A stretch of DNA of 64,000 nucleotides from an uncultured Acidimicrobiaceae bacterium (GTDB taxonomy: Bacteria; Actinomycetota; Acidimicrobiia; Acidimicrobiales; SZUA-35): contig CAMYLA010000015.1 in assembly GCA_947259095.1 (NCBI GenBank), positions 1 to 64,000 on the forward strand, read 5' to 3'. Within the stretch, counting starts at the first letter, position 1. Each line of letters starts with the position of its first letter. The notes under the pieces were generated by a model. It saw only the letters and a program-made list of their open reading frames with translations, was not told the origin of the DNA and ran no database searches. Of this stretch, positions 24,517 through 33,500 are shown piece after piece. Made by a program: the position numbers and the translations under genes.

Positions 24517-24624
24517 GAGTCGATCCTTTCCCCGGGGCCAAGCCCGGACCCGGGCCGGAGCCCGGACGGAGGGCCGAGAGGCGGTCGCCCGCCGCCCAGC
24601 CCCGTCCGGGCTCATGGCTTGGTG

Positions 24625-26019
24625 TTACTCAGCGACGAAGCACGGGCCTGTGAAGTCGAACTCCTGAGCCAGCGGTGATGCATAGGGACCTTCGATGAGG
24701 GTGTAGCCGGAGCCGCCACCCTCGTCGGAGACCGTTGCGTCCGGCGTGTACTTCGAGAGGTCGACATCGTACAGGTAGCTCTCCCGCACGATGTAGTCGT
24801 TTGGCTCACCACCCCAGGTCTGGTTGGGGGCCAGGCCCTTCAGGTCGGCGGTGATCTCCCGGGCGGCCTGGGTGACACCGGCTCGGGTCATGTCCCCGTT
24901 GGCCGCGGCCTGCTCCAGTACCTGCTGGACGATGATGCCGTTGACCCAACCCAGGATGTAGTAGTCGGTGACGACCGCATCAGGGCGAAACTCCTGCATC
25001 CCCGCTATGAGCTCCTGCATGCCCGGGGAACCGCTGGGGTCCCACAGTTCGGTGTAGGTGGAGTGGATGTAGTACTCGTCGAGGGTCGAACCGAGGTCGG
25101 TGTCGAGCAGGTTGGGGTTGTAGGTCGGGGCGTTGCCGGACCAAGATCCGGTGAAGCCCTCGGCCACCGCGCCGCCCATGATCTCCGACAGGGTCGTGGG
25201 GTTGATGGTGGCCCAAACGAAGTCGGCACCGGAGTTCACGATCTCGGTGATGACCGGGGTCTGGTCGGAACCGGGCACCACTGCACCCTCGCCGTCGAAG
25301 ACCACTTCCAGGCCGAGAGCCTCCGCTGCCAGCTTGGCTCCGGTTGCCCCGTCCTGGCCGTATTCGCCGGGGAAGGAGATGATCGCAACCTTGTTGCCGT
25401 ACTGCTCCGACATGTACGTCATGCCGTTCTGGGACTCCACGCAGTAGGTGGTCTGGACCTCGAACACGTTGGCCCCGAATTCCGGATCGGCCCAGCCCGA
25501 GTACCACGACAGCGGGATGGCGGCCATGCCGTCGTCGATCAACAGCCCGGCGGTGGCCGCGGTGTGGGGCGAGCCGCTGGACTGACCGATCATGACCACC
25601 GAATCAGAGCCGTCGCCGGTGAAGATCTCGTAGTTCTCCAGGTGCTTCGGCACGTCATAGGCGTTGTCGAGGATGACCGGCTCGACCATGCGACCGGCGA
25701 TGCCGCCGTTGGCGTTGACCCACTCCCAGTAGACCTCGGTGGCCTCGATGATCGGAAGGACCGATGCGGCGAAGATGCCGGACAGGTCGGCGTTGTAGCC
25801 GATGCGGATCACCTCGTCGTCAACACCGATGTCGGTCGTCACCTCGACGGGGCCGGAGCTGCTGTCATCGCCCCCGCCATCACCGCTGTCGCTGCCGCTG
25901 GTGGTTTCGGTTTCGGTGCCGGTGCCATCACCACCGGCGTCTCCGTCATCGTCCCCGCCGCAAGCTGCGGCGACCATGACAAGGGCCAAGAGTATGGCCC
26001 ACCACTTGGTTGCTTTCAT
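24625..26019 (-). CDS. ABC transporter substrate-binding lipoprotein (branched-chain type)
   Basis: This 464-residue protein has a lipoprotein signal (LLALVMVAAAC, lipid Cys near residue 20) and an acidic Asp/Gly/Thr-rich linker. A type I periplasmic-binding fold of the LivJ/LivK class (Peripla_BP_6) follows: IRIGYNADLSGIFAASVLPI, VNANGGIAGRMVEPVILDN, VAIISFPGEYGQDGA and SGADFVWATINPTT. It is anchored on the outer face of the membrane and delivers the substrate to the permease. A GGGAGAG site precedes ATG 26019. Genetic linkage to an acyl-CoA synthetase suggests a carboxylic acid or lipid-like ligand in place of an amino acid (inference). Confidence 0.92.
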   Translation of the reverse strand: MKATKWWAILLALVMVAAACGGDDDGDAGGDGTGTETETTSGSDSGDGGGDDSSSGPVEVTTDIGVDDEVIRIGYNADLSGIFAASVLPIIEATEVYWEWVNANGGIAGRMVEPVILDNAYDVPKHLENYEIFTGDGSDSVVMIGQSSGSPHTAATAGLLIDDGMAAIPLSWYSGWADPEFGANVFEVQTTYCVESQNGMTYMSEQYGNKVAIISFPGEYGQDGATGAKLAAEALGLEVVFDGEGAVVPGSDQTPVITEIVNSGADFVWATINPTTLSEIMGGAVAEGFTGSWSGNAPTYNPNLLDTDLGSTLDEYYIHSTYTELWDPSGSPGMQELIAGMQEFRPDAVVTDYYILGWVNGIIVQQVLEQAAANGDMTRAGVTQAAREITADLKGLAPNQTWGGEPNDYIVRESYLYDVDLSKYTPDATVSDEGGGSGYTLIEGPYASPLAQEFDFTGPCFVAE

Positions 26020-26054
26020 TGGGTTCTCTCCCTGTGTATTGGTTCTTGAGACTG

Positions 26055-27374
26055 TCAGTAGCTGAACGGCCATCGCCGGAAGTAACTCTTGATATTGAGC
26101 CAGATGCCGTAGAGCCCCAGTGGTTCGAAGATGAGGAACACGATGATCAGGAGCCCGTAGATCACCACATTCCAGTCGAAGACATTCATCGGCCAGCCCG
26201 GCGACTGGGTGGCGGTCGACACTGCGCCGAAGTCCCCCGGGCCATCGGTGAGGATGGCGTCGGCCACGAAACTGAACGGGCCGTCGGACCCGGTCTGGGC
26301 ATCGAGCCAGCGGGTGACTTCCTCGATGAGCCGGGGGCCGAGGACAACGAAGATCGTGCCCAGTACCGTGCCGGAGATGGTGCCGACGCCCCCGATCAGG
26401 AGGATGGCCACGAACTCGACCGAGAGGAACAGGTTCCACTGCGCGGCCGGCAGCTTGCCGACCAGTGAGGCGAACAGCGCCCCACCGATGCCGGCGAAGA
26501 ACGACGAGAGGGCGAACGCCATCAGCTTGTACTTGAACTCCGGGATGCCCATCACCTCCGCCGCCACGTCGCGGTCACGGATGGCCTGGAGCGCCCGGCC
26601 GGTGCGGCTCCGGGTGATGTTCTTGGCCAGCACCAGCATCACCAACGCCAGGACCAGCATCACCAGGTAGGTTTTTGCCGCTCTCGAGATGTCGAACCAC
26701 AGCCATTGCCCGTCGGCGGCGGCGGTTGCCAACGGCTCCTGCCCCTTCCACAACGCGAACTCCATCTGTGGGAAATCACGGCCGAGGCCCGGGTCGCCGG
26801 CGAACTTGCGGCCCCAATCCATGTTGCCCATATGGATCCCGATGAAGACGAGACCCAGCGTCACGATGGCCAAATAGAGCCCCCGGAGCCGTACCGCGAT
26901 CGGGGCGATCAGGATGCCGACGAGGGCCGCGGTGATACCGGCACCGGGCAGCCAGATCCAGATCGGCAGGCCGTGGCCGTAGACGGTACTGGTGGCCTCA
27001 CCCCCGAGGAAGGCCGAGGCGTAGGCCCCGACGCCCATGAAGAACGCGTGGCCCAACGACACCTGACCGGCCACCCCGACCAAGAGGTTCAGCCCGAGGG
27101 CCGCGATCAGGAAGACGAGTGTGGTGGTCACCGGGCGCAGATAGTCCCCGTCGCCAAGGAAACGGACCAGCGGGATCTGGTTGATGACCGGCAGGTCGAA
27201 CGGCATCAGGAACAGCACCGTGATGATGATGAAGGCCACAACCTTCTGGGTGCCGGTGGCGAAGATCCGGCTCTCCCGGTCGTAGGAGGTGAACAGGTTG
27301 GGCCGGCCGGAGAGATGGGAGCCCTTCTGCCCGGAGCCGGGGAGCCGCAACGTTTGGCGTAGCGACAGAGTCAT
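26055..27374 (-). CDS. livM: branched-chain-type ABC permease (LivM-like)
   Basis: This 439-residue protein has about nine to ten hydrophobic helices. It carries the LivM hallmarks LNLLVGVAGQVSLGHAFFMGVGAYASA, LRGLYLAIVTLGL, RTGRALQAIRDRDVAAEVMGI and GGVGTISGTVLGTIFVV. ATG 27374 overlaps the stop of the LivH-like gene (ATGA) and is preceded by GGAGG, so the very long frame reaching 28130 is rejected. The N-terminal 45 residues are polar and cytoplasmic. It forms the transmembrane channel with the LivH-like subunit. Confidence 0.93.
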   Translation of the reverse strand: MTLSLRQTLRLPGSGQKGSHLSGRPNLFTSYDRESRIFATGTQKVVAFIIITVLFLMPFDLPVINQIPLVRFLGDGDYLRPVTTTLVFLIAALGLNLLVGVAGQVSLGHAFFMGVGAYASAFLGGEATSTVYGHGLPIWIWLPGAGITAALVGILIAPIAVRLRGLYLAIVTLGLVFIGIHMGNMDWGRKFAGDPGLGRDFPQMEFALWKGQEPLATAAADGQWLWFDISRAAKTYLVMLVLALVMLVLAKNITRSRTGRALQAIRDRDVAAEVMGIPEFKYKLMAFALSSFFAGIGGALFASLVGKLPAAQWNLFLSVEFVAILLIGGVGTISGTVLGTIFVVLGPRLIEEVTRWLDAQTGSDGPFSFVADAILTDGPGDFGAVSTATQSPGWPMNVFDWNVVIYGLLIIVFLIFEPLGLYGIWLNIKSYFRRWPFSY

Positions 27375-28468
27375 ACCCGCCTCACCTCCGGTGTGCCGAA
27401 GAATCCGTAGGGCCTGACCAGCAGTCCGACGATCATGACCAGGTAGGGAACGATCAACGGATAGCCGGCGCCGAGGAACCCTGCATACTGCGACAGGTAT
27501 TGGCCGGCGGTGATCTCGGCCAAGCCGATGATCAAGCCTCCCACCAGTGCGCCCTGCACCGAGTCGAGGCCGCCCAGAATCACCGCCGGCAGGGCCCGGA
27601 AGGCGATGAACTGGGTTTCCACCGCCACCGCCCCGGTCTGGGCGATCGGTGGCTGGGTGGCGAAGATGCCGCCGATGGCGGCCAGGATGGTCCCGGCCAC
27701 CCAGGCGATGGCGAACACCCGACCGACGTTGATGCCTTGGGCCATCGCCGCCTCCTGGTCGAAGGCCACGGCCCGCATGGCCACCCCCATCCGGCTCCGG
27801 TAGAAGAAGAACACGGCCAGGAAGGCCACACCGGCGGTGATCATGGCGGCAATGTAGGACCAGGCGATGAAGGCGCCACCGCTCGTCACACCGGCGGCAT
27901 CGGTCTCTCCTCCAACGGTGAAGCCGTCGGTCCCCCAGGGGATGTTCAACGGGCGGAGCTGGATCCGGACCGCATCGTTGGCCATGGTGCGGAACATGGT
28001 CTCCAACCCGAGCGTGATGACTGCGACCGAGAACAACGGCTGGCCGATCATGGGTCGGATGACCACCCGCTCGATGACCAAGCCGAGGAGCCCGGCGAAG
28101 ACGAGGGCCACCAGCACGCTGAGAAACCACCCCAACCAGTACGGGGTGATCTCGATCAGCGGGTTCCTCAGCGTGGTCAGCGGGATGTGCCCGTCGGCCA
28201 CCAGGAACGACACCCAGAGGGCCCCGACCATGGCCAGGGCCCCTTGGGCGAAGTTGACGACCTGCGTTCCCTTGAAGATCAGGACGAAGCCGAGGGCGAC
28301 GATGGCGTAGGTGGAGCCGAGTCCGAAGGCCTTGGCCAGGGTCTGCAGGGCCAACGTCGGTTCGACGACGAGCCGGACGAGGTAGAAGAGCACCAGGGCC
28401 GACAGGGCCAGGGCGATCACCGAAGACGACAGCGAGCCAAAAGGATTGAGCGAGCGGAGTCGATCCAT
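27371..28468 (-). CDS. livH: branched-chain-type ABC permease (LivH-like)
   Basis: This 365-residue protein has about eight to nine hydrophobic helices with the LivH pattern: GLGSTYAIVALGFVLIFKGT, VVNFAQGALAMVGA, GVAMRAVAFDQEAAMAQGINV and LPAVILGGLDSVQGALVGGLIIG. Its ATG overlaps the last base of the acyl-CoA synthetase stop (TGATG), indicating tight translational coupling to that gene. Confidence 0.93.
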   Translation of the reverse strand: MDRLRSLNPFGSLSSSVIALALSALVLFYLVRLVVEPTLALQTLAKAFGLGSTYAIVALGFVLIFKGTQVVNFAQGALAMVGALWVSFLVADGHIPLTTLRNPLIEITPYWLGWFLSVLVALVFAGLLGLVIERVVIRPMIGQPLFSVAVITLGLETMFRTMANDAVRIQLRPLNIPWGTDGFTVGGETDAAGVTSGGAFIAWSYIAAMITAGVAFLAVFFFYRSRMGVAMRAVAFDQEAAMAQGINVGRVFAIAWVAGTILAAIGGIFATQPPIAQTGAVAVETQFIAFRALPAVILGGLDSVQGALVGGLIIGLAEITAGQYLSQYAGFLGAGYPLIVPYLVMIVGLLVRPYGFFGTPEVRRV

Positions 28469-30345
28469 CAGTACATCGACTCCACGAGTTCGGTGTACAT
28501 GTCTTCGACCGAGGAGCGCTTCACCTTCTGGGTGGCGGTCAGCTCGCCGTCCTCGTGGTCGAGTTCCTTCGGTATGAGGCGGAAATCCTTGAGGCCCTCG
28601 ACCCGGGCGAACTTCTCGTTCGTCTGGTCAACCGCCTGTTTGACGAGCTGCACCACTTCCTCCTTCTCGGTGAGATCCCGATAGGTCGTATAGGGGATGT
28701 TCTGCTTGAGCGCCCAGTTGCCGACCGTGTCGAGTTCGATGGCGATCAGCGCGGTCAGGTACTTGCGGCGATCACCGATGACCATGGCCTCGTTTATGAA
28801 CGGCGAGGTTTTCAGTGTGTTCTCGATCTCGGATGGCGAGATGTTCTTGCCGCCCGAGGTGATGATGATGTGCTTGATCCGGTCGACGAGGCGCACAAAG
28901 GTGCCGTCGACCCACTCGCCGACGTCGCCGGTCCGGAGCCAGCCATCGCTGGTGAAGGTCTCGGCCGTCTGTTTCGGCTTGCCCCAGTAGCCGGCGAAGA
29001 CGCCGTCGTGTTTCACCTGGATCTCGCCGGTCGCCTCATCGATGCGGAACCCGTCGACGATCGCCGGGTAGGGCTCACCGACGGTGCCCAGCCTCATCCG
29101 CCCGTGCAGGTTGGAGGTGGCCACCGCGGTGTTCTCGGTCATGCCGTAGAGCTCGTACACGTTGAGCCCGATACCGATGAAGAACTCGAGGACCTCGGGA
29201 GCGATCGGGGCTGCGCCGGAGGCGGCGTATCGGCAGTGCCGCAGGCCGAGTCGTTCCCGCAACGCTCGGAACACCAGGACCCAGGCGATGGCGTAGGCAA
29301 CGCGGGTTGCCGGTGTCCAGTTGCCGAGGTTCGCCACCCGTTTGCGGCCGATCCAACCGGCAACGTCGAGGGATCGGTCGAGCAGGAGCTTCTTGAACCG
29401 GGAGGCGTCGGCCCCGCGGATGAGCACCCCGGCGTGCAGCTTCTCCCAGATTCGGGGCACGGCGAAGAACAGAGTCGGCTGGATCTCCCGGAGGGCGATG
29501 TTGACCTGATCGGCGCTCTCGGCGAAGTTCAGCACCGGGCCGGCGGCAACCAGATGCCAGGTTGAGAACAGCCGCTCGGCCACATGGCAGAGGGGGAGGT
29601 AGGTGACGATCTGGTCGCCGGGATTCGGAAGCTTGCCCCCCGGCATCCGTTCCGGCGAATTGATGATCAGCTCGATGGCGAACTCTGCATTGCCGTTGCT
29701 GAGCATCGCCCCCTTTGGCGGCCCGGTGGTGCCCGAGGTGTAGACCAGCGTCATGACGTCGTCGGGTTCGGCGGCGGCCATGCGTTTCTCGACGGCATCG
29801 GGATGCTGCGATCGATGTTCGGCACCGAGGGCCAGGAAATCGTCCCACGGCAGGAGCCGATCGTCGACGTAGTCGGAGAACCCCCTCGGCTCGAGGTAGA
29901 TGATCTTCTCCACGGTGGGGAAGGTCTGGGGCGACTGCTCCAGGACCTTGTCTGCTTGTTCCTGATCCTCGGCGATGTGGATCTTGGCCCCGCAGTCGTT
30001 GAGGGTGTAGGTCACCTCCGGCGCCGGGTTGGTCGGGTAGAGGCCGACGGTGATGGCCCGGACGGCCACCGTTGCCAAGTCCATCAGGACCCACTCCTTA
30101 CGATCCTCGGAGTGGATCGACACCCGGTCGCCGACATCGACGCCGAGCGCCAGCAGACCGTGGGCTGCGGTGAGAACCGTTTCCCACGTCTCGGCCCAGG
30201 TCGTCTCCCGCCAGATGCCGTAGTCCTTCTGGCGCATCGCCACCTGGTCGGGGTGCCGTTCGGCCCAGGCTTTCGCCCGCGATGCCAAGGTCACCTGCCC
30301 AGGATTCGATTGAGTCTCTGCTGTCGACGCGGTCGCTACGGCCAC
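28468..30345 (-). CDS. long-chain acyl-CoA synthetase (AMP-forming)
   Basis: This 625-residue ANL-superfamily enzyme has the P-loop YTSGTTGPPKG (about 202-212), the AMP-binding ELYGMTENTA, and WLRTGDVGEW followed by RIKHIIITSGGKNISPSEIE. The C-terminal domain holds the expected Lys (TATQKVKR). The length fits FadD15/long-chain types. It activates a carboxylic acid with ATP and CoA. Start GTG 30345 is chosen for the GGGGGAGG stretch immediately before it; the frame opens at 30384. It is the first gene of the ABC importer operon, implying import followed by CoA trapping. Confidence 0.92.
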   Translation of the reverse strand: MAVATASTAETQSNPGQVTLASRAKAWAERHPDQVAMRQKDYGIWRETTWAETWETVLTAAHGLLALGVDVGDRVSIHSEDRKEWVLMDLATVAVRAITVGLYPTNPAPEVTYTLNDCGAKIHIAEDQEQADKVLEQSPQTFPTVEKIIYLEPRGFSDYVDDRLLPWDDFLALGAEHRSQHPDAVEKRMAAAEPDDVMTLVYTSGTTGPPKGAMLSNGNAEFAIELIINSPERMPGGKLPNPGDQIVTYLPLCHVAERLFSTWHLVAAGPVLNFAESADQVNIALREIQPTLFFAVPRIWEKLHAGVLIRGADASRFKKLLLDRSLDVAGWIGRKRVANLGNWTPATRVAYAIAWVLVFRALRERLGLRHCRYAASGAAPIAPEVLEFFIGIGLNVYELYGMTENTAVATSNLHGRMRLGTVGEPYPAIVDGFRIDEATGEIQVKHDGVFAGYWGKPKQTAETFTSDGWLRTGDVGEWVDGTFVRLVDRIKHIIITSGGKNISPSEIENTLKTSPFINEAMVIGDRRKYLTALIAIELDTVGNWALKQNIPYTTYRDLTEKEEVVQLVKQAVDQTNEKFARVEGLKDFRLIPKELDHEDGELTATQKVKRSSVEDMYTELVESMY

Positions 30346-30532
30346 TGTCCCTCCCCCGAGGATTTGAACGAGACAGTAGTTCAAGTCTGCCCCGCCGCTC
30401 CACTACTCCCGGTGATGTCCGGTCGGCACCGGCCGGACGTGAGTCGAATGGCCCCAATTCGAGCCGGCCCCCCCTTCTCGACGGCGGGGATTTCAGGTCG
30501 GTCGAAGCGGCGCCGAAACAAAACGGGTCACT

Positions 30533-33500
30533 ATGAATCCTGGCGCAACGAAGTGGGAACGTCGGCCGTACCTGGCCGCAATGATACGCATCGCCATCCA
30601 TGCCGCACCGATCGCGGCCTCGATCGCCGCGGTCATCGGCGTCGGCAGGATCATTCGTCGTCCGGACTCGTTGGCCGCGACCGCCATCTGGTGGATCGGC
30701 CTGACCGCAGTGGCCACCCTGGTGTTGTGGTTGGCCGACCGGGCCGTCCGCCGCCTGCTGCCGGTTGCCGCACTGTTCAAGCTGTCCCTGGTCTTCCCCG
30801 ATCGGGCACCGTCGCGCTTCAAGACCGCGATCCGGGCCGGCACCGTCCGCCAACTCCAACGTCAGGTCGAGGCAGGCACCTTCAGTGCGACAACACCCCA
30901 GGACGCTGCGGAACAGCTCATCGGACTGGCCGCCACCCTCAACAGCCACGACCGCCTCACCAGAGGCCACACCGAACGGGTCCGGGCCTACGCCACGATG
31001 ATCGGCGAGGAGATGGGCCTGGAGGGCAGCGACCTCGAGCTGCTCAACTGGTCGGGGCTGGTTCACGACATCGGCAAGCTGGCCGTGCCACCGGAGATCC
31101 TCAACAAGCCGGGCAAACCCACAGACGAGGAATGGGTGATCCTGCGGAACCATCCGGCGATGGCCGACGAACTGGTCGAGCCGCTCCGGGCCTGGCTCGG
31201 GCAGTGGGCCGAGTCGGCGACCCAGCACCACGAGCGCTTCGACGGCAAGGGATATCCGCTTGGCCTGGCAGGCGATCAGATCACCCTCGCCGGGCGAATC
31301 GTGGCCGTTGCCGACGCCTACGACGTGATGACCTCGACCCGCTCGTACAAGAAACCAATGTCGACGGTGGTTGCCCGTTCCGAGCTGGCGGACAATGCCG
31401 GCACCCAGTTCGACCCGACGGTGGTTCGGGCCTTTCTGAACATCGCCATCGGCCGGCTCCGGCTGGTGATGGGCCCGCTGTCATCGCTGGTGCAGATCCC
31501 GGCCGGTGGTGCGTCGCTCGGTTCCTCGGTGGCGACCGGGGCCGGCGCGGTTGGTGCGGTGGCGGTGGCGGCGTTGGCCGGCGCATTCCCGGCACCGGTC
31601 GAGCCGCAACCGGAACCCGAGGCCGTACCCTTCACCGCCCCCGAAGCGGAACCGGAACCGGTCCCGGCCCCCGTGTACGAGGTCGGAGACGTCGATCTGG
31701 AGACCGGCGAGGACCAGACACTCACCGTCGACCTCGGCGCCATGGTGGAGGCACCGATGGTGAGCATCGACTTGTTCGGCCGACCCCATGCCGGCACGGC
31801 CACGCTGTCGGCCGAGGGGGTGGTGACCTTCGAACCACCGCCGGACTTCCACGGCACGGTCTCGGTGCCGTACCGGGTCTGTTTCGTCGACGGCTCCTGC
31901 GATGAGGGTCTGATCACGATCACCGTTGGCAGCAGCAACGACCCACCCCGGACCGGCGACGACCAGGTGACCCTCCGGGAAGACACCGAGGCCACGGTCG
32001 AGGTGTTGCTCAACGACTACGACGTCGACGAGGGTGATCGGCTCACCGTGACCGCCGTAGCCGTTGTCGGCATTCCATCCGGGGCCGGTGCCAGCGACCG
32101 ACCGCCACGTATGGCGACGGTGATCGAGGACAACAAGATCGTGTTGTCCCCGGGGCCGAACTGGTGGGGGCAGGCCGTCGTCGAGTACACCATCGCCGAT
32201 CCGACCGGGCTGACGGCCACCGGTGTGATCGACGCCGAGGTGCTATCGGTCAACGACCTGCCGGTTGCGGTCGACGACCAGGTGACCGGCTACGAGAACA
32301 CTCCGATCGTCATCGACGTCCTGGCCAACGACAGCGACGAAGACGGCGAGGCCCTCTCGATCGTCTCGGTGGCCGCTGCCACCGGCGGTGTGGCCACCAC
32401 CGACGGCAAGACCGTGACCTTCGTACCCCACCCCCGATACTTCGGGCCGGCCGGCTTCAGTTATGCGATCACCGACGGCAAGGTCTCCGCCTCGGCCACG
32501 GTGACCATCGATGTGGTCGACATCACCTCCCAGCCGCTGCTGAGTCCCGATCTGGCGACCGGGTTCGAGGACCAGACCGTCCTCATCGATCCGCTGGCCA
32601 ATGATGTGGGGGTGAACGCCATCCTCAATCGAGACAGCATGACCATCATCCGGCCTCCGGCCAACGGTGCTGCAACCTGGACCGGGGCCGAGGTGGCGTA
32701 CCAGCCGGACCAGGACTGGTCGGGCAGCGACAGCTTCGACTACCTCGTGTGCAACGCGCTGGAGTTCTGCAATGTGACCACGGTCGGGGTGACGGTCCGG
32801 CCGGTCAACGACCGGCCGATCCTGACGCTGGCCCCGGGTGGCACCATCCTGGAAGACGCCGGGCCACAGACCGTCGATGACATGGCAACGGCGACGGCGG
32901 GTGCGATCGACGAGGCCGCCCATACCATCACCTACACCGTGACCAACGACAACCCAACCCTGTTCACAACCCAACCGGCCATCAACCCCGCCGGCCAACT
33001 CGGCTACACCACCGGCCCCGACCGCAACGGCACCGCCACCATCACCATCACCGCCACCGACAACGGCGGCACCACAAACGGCGGCACCGACACCACCTCG
33101 GCCACCGCCACCATCACCGTCAACCCGGTCAACGACGTACCGATCCTGACCGTCGGGGCCGACCAAACCGTGACCGAGGACGCCGGACCCCAAACCCAAC
33201 CAACCTGGGCCACCACCGACCCCGGACCCACCGACGAAGCCGCCCAAACCGTCGGCTACACCGTCACAAACGACAACCCGGCCCTGTTCACAGGCCAACC
33301 CAGCCTCACCTCCGACGGCCAACTGGCCTACACCGCCGGACCCGACCGCAATGGCACAGCCACCGTCACCATCACCGCCACCGACAACGGCGGCACCACC
33401 AACGGCGGCACCGACACCACCCCGGCAACCACCGCCACCATCACCATCACCCCCGTCAACGACGATCCGGTCGGCGTCGACGATGCACAGTCGGTTGACG

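Noticed and set aside
26055-28130. Reading the LivM gene as a 691-residue protein
   Set aside because: The extra N-terminal part is Arg-rich shadow sequence inside livH; ATG 27374 has a GGAGG site and an ATGA overlap.
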